Shown: positions 7,035 to 12,072, numbered from the stretch's first letter. The stretch is DNA of 12,072 nucleotides from Methanomassiliicoccaceae archaeon (GCA_016282555.1 JAEEKU010000146.1:1-12072); one strand, 5' to 3'. Made by a program: numbers and translations. The notes: a model not told the origin generated them from the sequence alone.

Positions 7035-7994
7035 ATGCAGATAAAAGCTCTGAAATTCAGAAAAGACGGATTTGCGACACAGGGATTCGCGTTTGGAGGA
7101 GAGGAAGGAGCGGATAAATTCGACGAAAAAATCCGCTACCGCTCCGGACTGACCAATTATCTGATAGATACCGGAGAAGAGGTTATTCTCGTCGACACCG
7201 GACTACCCGCAGGGACTCCGGAAGAAGTACCCGGCGAAAAAACCCCCATCTACACCGGCAGAGACATCTGCACGTACATGGAAGCGTTCGCCGCTTCAGG
7301 ATATAAGCCGGAGCAGGTGACGAAGATACTGCTTACCCACAAACACAGCGATCACTCGGGAGAACTGAAATCTTTTCCCAACGCCAAAATATACGTTAAT
7401 TCCGACGAGCTGGACGCTCCGGAGCTCCAGGGGATCCCTAACATCGTTCCGGTCGAATTCACCGGCGGGCCCTACTACAACTTCCCGGAGAGCCAGAAGA
7501 TCGCCGGAGGAATATATTACATCAAAGCCAGGGGGCATACCAGAGGGAACAGCATCGTAATCGCGGAAAGCGACGGGCTGTTCTACATGATGCACGGAGA
7601 CATCACATACACGGACGAGGCTCTGTACGAGAACAAGCTGTCTGTGGTCTACGAGGATCTTCCGGCCGCGAGGGAAACCCTGAACCGCGTCAGGGAGTTC
7701 GTCAGCCGCCATCCCACTGTATATTTATCAACCCATACCCCGTCCGGGTACGAAAATCTCGAGGGCAGGAGGATAGTGGATCTGAACAACCCTCCGGAGA
7801 CGATTCCCGCCGGAGAGGTTACATTCAAAACCGCATCCGGAAAATACGTCTGTTCCGTATGCGGATTCGTATATGATCCCGAGAAAGGGGATCCGGATCG
7901 CGGCATTCCCCCCGGAACCGCCTTCGAAGATCTTCCGGAAGACTGGCGCTGCCCCCGCTGCGGACAGGATAAATCCAGATTCAACAGGGCGTGA
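7035..7994 (+). CDS. Metallo-beta-lactamase-fold hydrolase (lactonase-like) fused to C-terminal rubredoxin
   Basis: The 319-residue product has two parts. Residues ~35-245 are a metallo-beta-lactamase fold: THKHSDHSG gives H102, H104, D106 and H107, followed by H168 (RGHTRGN), D189 (MMHGD) and H234 (STHTPSGYE), a complete two-metal site. The HxHxDH form is that of hydrolases (acyl-homoserine-lactonase-like branch), not the HxExDH of flavodiiron proteins. Residues ~270-315 are a rubredoxin with both knuckles, YVCSVCG (C273, C276) and CPRCG (C306, C309), and the usual GDPDRGIPPGTAFEDLPEDW. Rubredoxin carries one electron on a single iron, so the fusion suggests a redox-linked enzyme, perhaps a diiron site fed by rubredoxin; that is inference. 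The start has only a weak GAGAG upstream. The gene is convergent with the ferredoxin-nitroreductase; stops overlap by 14 nt. Confidence 0.9.
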   Translation: MQIKALKFRKDGFATQGFAFGGEEGADKFDEKIRYRSGLTNYLIDTGEEVILVDTGLPAGTPEEVPGEKTPIYTGRDICTYMEAFAASGYKPEQVTKILLTHKHSDHSGELKSFPNAKIYVNSDELDAPELQGIPNIVPVEFTGGPYYNFPESQKIAGGIYYIKARGHTRGNSIVIAESDGLFYMMHGDITYTDEALYENKLSVVYEDLPAARETLNRVREFVSRHPTVYLSTHTPSGYENLEGRRIVDLNNPPETIPAGEVTFKTASGKYVCSVCGFVYDPEKGDPDRGIPPGTAFEDLPEDWRCPRCGQDKSRFNRA

Positions 7995-8799
7995 TCCGGA
8001 GGTTGCGCCGTCGCATCCAGAAAACCTCTTTCTCCTTCCTCGGAACCGTTGTCCTGAACTTCACCGATGGATGTCCCGTCACGAACACCGCATTAGCCTT
8101 CAGATCTTTTCCGATTCCGGGGAAAAACGACATGAATCTGTCCGGATCGGTCTCCGCGGCCAGAAGCATCCACCTCGAATGGAATCCCCCGAGTCCCATG
8201 GAGCATGCCATAAGATCCAGCTGGCAGGCGCAGATCAGGGCGTCCGCCGGAAGTCTGGAAAATATGATTATTATCTGTCTGCCTTCCCACGTGAACGGAT
8301 TGTTCTTTTCCTTCTGGCCGCGGTCGACGTAATCCGCAAACTGCCTTATGCGGGGATGATCGCCGGCGCGGGGACGGAGAATATCGGCCAGAAGAATCAT
8401 GAATTCGGAGAATCTCCCGTCGACGACGGCAAACTGGATCGCCTGGGAATTTTCCGCGGTGGGCGAATAACGCACTGCCGAAAACAAAGCCTCCAGCTCT
8501 TCCCTCGTACAGTTTCTGTCGAACCACCGTCTGCTCCTCCTTTCGCGGAAGAGCTCCGCCAGATCTTCCGGGGACACCGGAGATCCAGTGATCTTTGTCT
8601 CTTTTCCGGAACCGTCTCTGAATGCGATCGCGCCTTTCGGACATACCGAGATGCAGTGCCCGCACCTGAAACAGGAATAATCGGATTCCGTTTCGCGGGC
8701 CTTTTTGTCGTCTCCGATGATGAGATGCCTGCGTATGCACACTCTCGCGCACTGCCCGCAGCCGACGCATGAGTCCGATATCTCCAGAACTGAATCCAT
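7981..8799 (-). CDS. Ferredoxin-nitroreductase fusion (2x[4Fe-4S] + FMN nitroreductase)
   Basis: The 272-residue product starts at the ATG at 8799 (MDSVLEISDSCVGCGQC); an open frame runs 100 codons further upstream but without recognisable protein and across the divergent promoter. Residues 1-60 hold two CxxCxxCxxxC clusters, C11/C14/C17/C21 and C43/C46/C49/C53 (SCFRCGHCISVCP). Residues ~80-250 are a nitroreductase fold: RRSRRWF for the FMN phosphate and YSPTAENSQAIQF. The fusion would pass electrons from reduced ferredoxin to FMN and reduce nitro compounds, quinones or similar substrates in the cytoplasm. Such fusions are common in strict anaerobes. A TATA-like box lies about 24 nt upstream of the ATG, suggesting a leaderless transcript. 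The substrate is not known. Confidence 0.92.
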   Translation of the reverse strand: MDSVLEISDSCVGCGQCARVCIRRHLIIGDDKKARETESDYSCFRCGHCISVCPKGAIAFRDGSGKETKITGSPVSPEDLAELFRERRSRRWFDRNCTREELEALFSAVRYSPTAENSQAIQFAVVDGRFSEFMILLADILRPRAGDHPRIRQFADYVDRGQKEKNNPFTWEGRQIIIIFSRLPADALICACQLDLMACSMGLGGFHSRWMLLAAETDPDRFMSFFPGIGKDLKANAVFVTGHPSVKFRTTVPRKEKEVFWMRRRNLRITPC

Positions 8800-8819
8800 G
8801 ATTCTTTTTCTGCGGATTG

Positions 8820-8827
8820 TTATAAAA
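8820..8827 (-). promoter_or_regulatory. TATA-like box for the ferredoxin-nitroreductase gene
   Basis: On the minus strand TTTTATAA lies about 24 nt before the ATG at 8799, with no clear ribosome site between, as expected for a leaderless archaeal mRNA. The 136-nt gap to the divergent PARG gene also carries AATATACAA at 8898-8906, a weak candidate box for the plus strand. Confidence 0.5.
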
Positions 8828-8935
8828 CCATTCCGGAAAATTCCTCCGGAACCTTCCGCTGATGCTCCGCGCATGGAAAGCGTTATCCGGCGGACGGAAT
8901 ATACAACGCCGGTTAATCCGGCCCGGAAGGAATGA

Positions 8936-9721
8936 ATGATCATGGGAAGAGAGTATAATGCGAAGATATTCAGGGAATCGATGAACCTCTGCAGAACCGA
9001 TCCGGAGCTGAGAGAATCTATCAGAAGATCTCTTGAAACCCAGTTTTTCGTGTCTTCCGGAGAGAACGTTTCCCTGCCTTCCTGCGGAAAGTTCCGCACA
9101 TCCGTCCGGGTTACGGACGAACGCTCTTTTCAGGCGGCAGAGGGCCTGGCGGGAAAAACGTGCGTTCATAATTTCGCTTCGTTCAGAAATCCCGGCGGCG
9201 GAGTAAAGAACGGTTCGTCCGCTCAGGAAGAGAGCCTCTGCAGGATATCCACGCTATACCCGTGCCTGTCCTCGGAAAAAGCGGACAGGCTGTTCTACTC
9301 TCCCCACAGGAATCATAATTCCTGTCTTTACAATTCGGATCTGATCTACACCCCCGGAGTCACAATATTCAGAAAAGACGATTCGGAAATGGCGCTGCTT
9401 CCTCCGGAAAAACGCTATTCGGCAGACGTTGTAACATGCGCCGCGCCGAATCTTTCATCGAAGGGCCTGTCTGTAAAGGAACAGTACGGAATACACAGGG
9501 AGCGCATCGGCAGAATCATGTCTGTCGCCGCTGACAGCGGAGCGGAATCCCTCGTGCTTGGCGCGTTCGGATGCGGAGTATTCCGCAACGATCCGGCCGC
9601 GGTAGCGAAAGCGTCGAAGGATGCTCTCTCGGAACACGAGGGCTGCTTCAGAGAAGTGGTTTTCGCCATATACGGGAGCGGAGAAAATCTGGACGCCTTC
9701 CGTTCGGAATTAGGGCGGTGA
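8936..9721 (+). CDS. Microbial-type poly(ADP-ribose) glycohydrolase family protein (TIGR02452/DUF2263)
   Basis: A 261-residue macrodomain protein. The bacterial-PARG signature GGG-X(6-8)-QEE is present as NPGGGVKNGSSAQEES (GGG 87-89, Q97, E98, E99), preceded by HNFAS (78-82) and followed by the phosphate loop LGAFGCGVFRNDP (208-220). Enzymes with this site cleave ADP-ribose-ribose bonds and so reverse poly(ADP-ribosyl)ation; the second Glu of QEE (E99) would be catalytic. Length matches the short family without added domains. The start ATG at 8936 has GGAAGG 5 nt upstream; a second ATG two codons on is possible. The gene is followed after 4 nt by a GNAT gene. No ADP-ribosyltransferase is visible in the window, so the target is unknown. 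Confidence 0.9.
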   Translation: MIMGREYNAKIFRESMNLCRTDPELRESIRRSLETQFFVSSGENVSLPSCGKFRTSVRVTDERSFQAAEGLAGKTCVHNFASFRNPGGGVKNGSSAQEESLCRISTLYPCLSSEKADRLFYSPHRNHNSCLYNSDLIYTPGVTIFRKDDSEMALLPPEKRYSADVVTCAAPNLSSKGLSVKEQYGIHRERIGRIMSVAADSGAESLVLGAFGCGVFRNDPAAVAKASKDALSEHEGCFREVVFAIYGSGENLDAFRSELGR

Positions 9722-9725
9722 ACGC

Positions 9726-10328
9726 TTGGACAGCGGAGATTTTTCACTTGTCCCCGTAGGCCCGGACGGAGCGGAAGAATTGTCGGAAATCGCGTATCCG
9801 CTGTACCGCGAGGTTTACGCGCACGTTCCTTCCGATATACTGGAGGATTTTCTCCGGATGGAACAGACCCCGGAAGCCATAAGAGATCAGATGGGAAGGG
9901 GCCTGAACTACTGGTATATTTATTCCGGAGGAGAGCGCGCAGGCTACCTGTGCTGCGGAAAAGACGATGCCGGGATGTACCTGAGCAAACTGTATTTCTT
10001 CAAAAACTTCCGCGGAAGAGGGCTGGGAGACAAGGCTCTTCGCTTCGTCGAATCGGAAGCACGCCGTCTCGGGTGCGGAAAAATCCATCTCGACGTGAAT
10101 ATCGATAACCATCCGGCAATAAGATTCTACGAGCGCAACGGATTCTCAATGACTGTGCCGCTTACTCACGTGCGCATGGGAATGGAAAAAAATCTTGACA
10201 ACCGATCGGTAATACCTGTCTATTCCTCCGTATCCGGAGATTATCTTATTTTCTCTGGTCTTCTTTACGAAGTTATCCAGACGCTTCCTGAACTCCTCCG
10301 GTCTGCCTCTGGCGCTGTCGATATATGA
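9726..10328 (+). CDS. GNAT-family N-acetyltransferase with an abnormal C-terminal tail
   Basis: GNAT enzymes move an acetyl group from acetyl-CoA to an amine. The acetyl-CoA pyrophosphate-binding motif A is LYFFKNFRGRGLGDKALRFVE (residues 89-109, shown in part as RGRGLG), and motif B is NHPAIRFYERNGF (128-140). The start is TTG at 9726 with GGTGA 4 nt upstream and a 4-nt gap after the PARG stop, so the two are probably co-transcribed. A normal GNAT would end near MGMEK (residue 155). Instead the frame runs 45 residues further and overlaps the opposite YdeI-like gene by 183 nt. A run of seven A residues (10186-10192) lies exactly there: one A more would stop after MEKKS, one fewer after MEKILTTDR. 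A frameshift or natural length change is possible. Substrate unknown. Confidence 0.83.
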   Translation: MDSGDFSLVPVGPDGAEELSEIAYPLYREVYAHVPSDILEDFLRMEQTPEAIRDQMGRGLNYWYIYSGGERAGYLCCGKDDAGMYLSKLYFFKNFRGRGLGDKALRFVESEARRLGCGKIHLDVNIDNHPAIRFYERNGFSMTVPLTHVRMGMEKNLDNRSVIPVYSSVSGDYLIFSGLLYEVIQTLPELLRSASGAVDI

Positions 10329-10772
10329 AATACGGATTCTTTTGTAAGATTCCGAAAACGAAACGTAATTCCTCCAGACGTTTTCATCTTTCTGCAGCTC
10401 CGCGATGATATCTTCCGGAAAAACGAACGGCTCGGATATGATATCCGCGACCGTTTCCCTGACCTCCGGACAGATAAGACCGCGGGAGTCCAGCCAGATC
10501 AGACGCTCTATATTGGCGCGGGAATATTCCGAATTTTTGCGCCTGGGGGTAAAACGTCTCGCATAGTGATCGGAATCAATCCTTCTGAGCGTGCTGTCGA
10601 TCCAGCCGAAGCACAGGGCCTCTTCCACCGAATCGTTGTACGGAATGCATCCGTCCCCGGATTCCTTCGTAGAATAAACGAGCCAGATCTCCGGAGCGGT
10701 CATGTAATTGTCCGAGAGCCACTTTCTCCACTCCCGGCGGTCTCCAGTACGAAACAATCCGCTGTCGTCCAT
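10146..10772 (-). CDS. YdeI/OmpD-associated family protein
   Basis: The 208-residue product shows the family signature VEEALCFGWIDSTLRRIDSDHYARRFTPRRKNSEYS in pieces (residues 49-84: EEALCFGWIDS, RRFTPRRK), then LDSRGLICPEV and the C-terminal helix region SYKRIRISYIDSARGRPEEFRKRLDNFVKKT. The family is widespread but its biochemical role is not established; some members are annotated as bacteriocin-protection proteins. It is probably cytoplasmic, with no signal peptide. The start ATG at 10772 has AGAGG about 8 nt upstream and lies 32 nt after the flavin reductase stop, so it is likely the last gene of that operon. The last ~20 residues (RSVVKIFFHSHAHVSKRHSH) look unlike the family and are antisense to the GNAT 3' end; the same A7/T7 run could displace this stop too. 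Confidence 0.85.
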   Translation of the reverse strand: MDDSGLFRTGDRREWRKWLSDNYMTAPEIWLVYSTKESGDGCIPYNDSVEEALCFGWIDSTLRRIDSDHYARRFTPRRKNSEYSRANIERLIWLDSRGLICPEVRETVADIISEPFVFPEDIIAELQKDENVWRNYVSFSESYKRIRISYIDSARGRPEEFRKRLDNFVKKTRENKIISGYGGIDRYYRSVVKIFFHSHAHVSKRHSH

Positions 10773-10804
10773 ATCGCGGCCTCTGAAAAAAGTTCCCGGC
10801 GAAA

Positions 10805-11344
10805 TCAGGAAAGGATGTAGGAATCCACGATTTCTCCGATGTACATGATATGCTCGTCCTCATCGGTGTCATGGCTCCTTCCGGGATTGTGCGGATAGTA
10901 TCTTTTCCTTTCATCGTCCGGAATCAGGGAGACGTCCTGCTCCTGACGGTAAATGACTTTGCATTCGAGGGTCACGGGCAGCTCCAGTATCCCCGGAACG
11001 CCGATCTTCCTTCCGGGTGCCAGAGTCAGCCCCGCTTCTCTCACTTTGTCGGTATCTCTGCCGCTTTTTCCGCCGCAGATTTTGAAAATCTTCCGGTCGT
11101 ATTCTCCGGCAGGTATGTTTATCGTAAATTCCGGATTGCGATCTATCATCTCGCGGGTAAACCTGCTGTTTCTGACGAATGCGGTGAACACCGGCCTGGC
11201 CCACAGGTTCCCCAGAGTACCCCACTCTATGGCCATCGTATTGACTTTCCCGCCGTCGCCGGCGGTGATGTAGACGCATTCCGGTATCGCGCTGATAATA
11301 TCTCCGGCGCGTTCGAAAACGTTGAAATCCTCGCGGCTGACCAG
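10805..11344 (-). CDS. Flavin reductase-like (FMN-binding split-barrel) protein, probable CTG start
   Basis: The product resembles short flavin reductase-like proteins: AGDGGKVNTMAIEWGTLGNLWARPVFTAFVRNSRFTREMID (in part VNTMAIEWGTLGNLWARP), then NPEFTINIP and LELPVTLECKVIYRQEQD. These bind FMN and act as flavin reductases or redox proteins. The first in-frame ATG (11236) would remove the first beta strands of the barrel. Family-like sequence extends upstream to LVSREDFNVFERAGDIISAIPECVYI. The frame has no ATG, GTG or TTG there; CTG at 11344 is the best start, because AGAAGTGAT, close to the full Shine-Dalgarno GGAGGTGAT, ends 3 nt before it. This gives 179 residues and places the start 4 nt after the stop of the winged-helix gene, within a shared operon. 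The CTG start is inference; a lost start codon is the alternative. Confidence 0.85.
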   Translation of the reverse strand: MVSREDFNVFERAGDIISAIPECVYITAGDGGKVNTMAIEWGTLGNLWARPVFTAFVRNSRFTREMIDRNPEFTINIPAGEYDRKIFKICGGKSGRDTDKVREAGLTLAPGRKIGVPGILELPVTLECKVIYRQEQDVSLIPDDERKRYYPHNPGRSHDTDEDEHIMYIGEIVDSYILS

Positions 11345-11348
11345 ATTA

Positions 11349-11531
11349 TCACTTCTGGGCGGGTTCCCACTTGCACCTGACCGGGGATACGATAGTTCCG
11401 TCTTTTTTCATTTCTGCGAACGCTTTATCGACCGCTTTTCTGTCGAGACCGGTAAGCTCCGCGACTTTTCCGGCATTCAGCGGCTCTCCGGCCTTCTTCA
11501 TCGCTTCAAGAATAACTTCTCTGTCGCTCAT
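11349..11531 (-). CDS. Small winged-helix DNA-binding protein
   Basis: The 60-residue protein MSDREVILEAMKKAGEPLNAGKVAELTGLDRKAVDKAFAEMKKDG... reads as a minimal winged helix: helix 1 (3-14), helix 2 (19-26, GKVAELTG), recognition helix (30-42, RKAVDKAFAEMKK) and a short wing with the C-terminal KWEPAQK. Such one-domain proteins act as transcription regulators in archaea or as accessory factors. The start ATG at 11531 has a perfect AGGTGA site 5 nt upstream. It is the first gene of the wHTH-flavin reductase-ydeI-like run, with 4 nt to the next start. A 17-bp palindrome sits 57 nt upstream of its ATG and could be its own operator (inference). No ligand-binding domain is present. Confidence 0.8.
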   Translation of the reverse strand: MSDREVILEAMKKAGEPLNAGKVAELTGLDRKAVDKAFAEMKKDGTIVSPVRCKWEPAQK

Positions 11532-11587
11532 ATTTTCACCTGGGATCTGCCGGTGCGGCTCCCGCCCGGCGGCCGGAGATCGAGTTC

Positions 11588-11604
11588 ATAATCTTTAAGA
11601 TTAT
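11588..11604. promoter_or_regulatory. 17-bp palindrome upstream of the winged-helix gene (candidate operator)
   Basis: ATAATCTT and AAGATTAT are perfect 8-bp arms around a single T. The element lies 57 nt before the ATG at 11531, at the position where a TATA box for a ~35-nt leader would fall, so a bound dimer would block transcription. Confidence 0.55.
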
Positions 11605-11620
11605 CGAAAAAGAGAAACGT

Positions 11621-11640
11621 TCCGGAGCGGTTCCCGGAAA
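11621..11640. repeat. Short inverted repeat TTCCGG / CCGGAA
   Basis: Six-bp arms TTCCGG (11621-11626) and CCGGAA (11635-11640) are separated by 8 nt in the control region. TCCGGA-like words are common throughout this genome segment, so chance is a real alternative. Confidence 0.3.
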
Positions 11641-11646
11641 CATATA

Positions 11647-11664
11647 TCACTATAGTTCTATATT
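11647..11664. repeat. Direct repeat copy 1, carrying palindrome TATAG-TT-CTATA
   Basis: TCACTATAGTTCTATATT differs from copy 2 (11701-11718) at one base. The core at 11651-11662 is palindromic with 5-bp arms. It lies on the left side of an AT-rich stretch containing TATA-like sequences on both strands. Confidence 0.65.
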
Positions 11665-11700
11665 CGGATAGAGCAATAATAATTTCATTTATAATAAAAT
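11665..11700. promoter_or_regulatory. AT-rich core between the two repeats, possible bidirectional promoter
   Basis: The 36 nt contain TTTATAATAAA (11688-11698) on the plus strand, and TTATAAATG on the minus strand. Predicted starts would fall at or next to the flanking repeats, so factors bound there could control both directions. The sugar O-acetyltransferase gene also has a closer candidate box at 11785-11791. Confidence 0.35.
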
Positions 11701-11718
11701 TCACTATAGTACTATATT
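11701..11718. repeat. Direct repeat copy 2, carrying perfect palindrome TATAGTACTATA
   Basis: TCACTATAGTACTATATT matches copy 1 at 17 of 18 positions, with start-to-start distance 54 nt. The 12-bp core at 11705-11716 is a perfect palindrome. A partial third copy (14-bp match, CACTATAGTTCTAT) lies inside the next gene at 12000-12013. Confidence 0.65.
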
Positions 11719-11724
11719 ATCCCG

Positions 11725-11747
11725 CCGCACTTAATTCGCAAGTGTGG
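11725..11747. repeat. Inverted repeat CCGCACTT / AAGTGTGG
   Basis: Eight-bp arms with one G-T pair flank the 7-nt spacer AATTCGC. The element lies 64 nt before the sugar O-acetyltransferase start. It could be an operator or, if transcription starts near 11720, a leader stem. Confidence 0.4.
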
Positions 11748-11784
11748 TATACTCCCGCTCCGGTCACTGGAATAAGATTCAAGA

Positions 11785-11791
11785 TTTTTAT
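11785..11791 (+). promoter_or_regulatory. TATA-like box for the sugar O-acetyltransferase gene
   Basis: TTTTTAT has its centre 24 nt before the ATG at 11812, and there is no convincing ribosome site between, which suggests a leaderless mRNA. Confidence 0.35.
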
Positions 11792-11811
11792 CCGGACAGC
11801 GATACGCCGGT

Positions 11812-12072
11812 ATGAAAAGCACGCTGGAAGAAGCTCTGGAAACGGGAGAATGGATTGATTCCGGACACATCGATGAATATATGGATAAAATCGTTGAATG
11901 CGCGATTAAAGTTCAGAAATACAACACTTCCGCAATGACTTCCAGAGAAGAGATGACTGCTGCTTTCGAAGATATTGCCGGAAGAAAAACCGAAGAAGGC
12001 ACTATAGTTCTATTTCCGTTCAGATGCGATTTCGGATTCAACATCCGTCTCGGGAAAGACGTTCTCGTAAAC
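11812..12072 (+). CDS. Sugar O-acetyltransferase, maltose/galactoside acetyltransferase-like (3' end outside window)
   Basis: Only the first 87 residues are visible; the frame is open at the window edge. The N-terminal helical part ends in an FEDIAGRKTEEGTIVLFPFRCDFGFNIRLGKDVLVN-type segment, seen as FPFRCDFGFNIRLGKD, which matches the (P)PFRCDYGYNIHIGEN entry into the left-handed beta helix of maltose/galactoside O-acetyltransferases. These are trimeric hexapeptide-repeat enzymes that move acetyl from acetyl-CoA to a sugar hydroxyl; the catalytic His and most hexapeptide repeats would lie beyond the window. The start ATG at 11812 lacks a ribosome site and has a TATA-like box about 24 nt upstream. 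Codons 64-67 (ATA GTT CTA TTT) fall in a partial copy of the palindromic repeat found upstream. Sugar substrate unknown. Confidence 0.82.
   Translation, partial: MKSTLEEALETGEWIDSGHIDEYMDKIVECAIKVQKYNTSAMTSREEMTAAFEDIAGRKTEEGTIVLFPFRCDFGFNIRLGKDVLVN

Noticed and set aside
7035..7994. Reading the MBL-rubredoxin protein as a flavodiiron oxygen/NO reductase (FprA type)
   Set aside because: There is no flavodoxin domain, and the motif is HKHSDH rather than HxExDH.
8093..9169. 358-codon minus-strand frame across the nitroreductase and its upstream region
   Set aside because: Low-complexity Arg/Ser-rich shadow of the ferredoxin-nitroreductase in another frame.
10850..11380. Plus-strand open frame of 176 codons opposite the flavin reductase
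   Set aside because: Antisense shadow of a clear family protein, without ribosome site or domain.
11532..11811. CRISPR array or transposon end from the repeats
   Set aside because: There are only two near-identical 18-bp units with one spacer, no transposase and no target duplication; an operator pair fits better.

Overview
The window looks archaeal and most likely comes from a gut or rumen-type Methanomassiliicoccales methanogen; this placement is inference. Visible support: TATA-like boxes about 24-29 nt upstream of several start codons (leaderless-style promoters), strong GGTGA/GGAGG ribosome sites inside operons, heavy AGA/AGG and ATA codon use, a complete cobalt ECF transporter, and a marked stop-codon bias. 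Of the 14 genes whose stop lies in the window, 13 end in TGA, one in TAA and none in TAG. Avoidance of TAG fits a lineage that reads TAG as pyrrolysine, but the sample is small.

Layout. (1) 1-2679, plus strand: the C-terminal part of a PEP-utilising (rifampicin-phosphotransferase-like) enzyme, overlapped by a lipocalin-like DUF7064/CrtC-type protein, then a stand-alone von Willebrand A protein with its own promoter and a hairpin/U-tract terminator. (2) 2719-6809, minus strand: cobalt importer operon cbiM-cbiN-cbiQ-cbiO2-cbiO1. Four of its five genes are linked by 4-nt overlaps. There is a terminator-like hairpin between cbiN and cbiQ, and the two ATPases share an extra C-terminal domain. (3) 6810-7034: divergent control region with an inverted repeat at the expected cbi transcription start. 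(4) 7035-8799: a metallo-beta-lactamase-fold protein fused to rubredoxin, convergent with a ferredoxin-nitroreductase fusion. (5) 8936-10328, plus strand: a microbial-type PARG (TIGR02452/DUF2263) followed by a GNAT acetyltransferase whose tail runs into the opposite gene. (6) 10146-11531, minus strand: a small winged-helix protein, a flavin reductase (probable CTG start) and a YdeI/OmpD-associated family protein. (7) 11532-11811: a 280-nt region dense in palindromes and repeats, then the 5' part of a sugar O-acetyltransferase running off the window.

How it fits together: the cobalt importer would supply corrinoid synthesis for methyltransferases. The redox genes (rubredoxin fusion, ferredoxin-nitroreductase, flavin reductase) suggest handling of oxidants or xenobiotics in a strict anaerobe. 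The most unusual items are the duplicated CbiO C-terminal domain, the hairpins in the cbi operon, the repeated TATAG-NN-CTATA palindromes near the right end, and several genes whose 3' ends look displaced (lipocalin-like gene, GNAT, YdeI). No tRNA, rRNA, CRISPR array or insertion sequence was seen. No gene-free stretch exceeds 300 nt.
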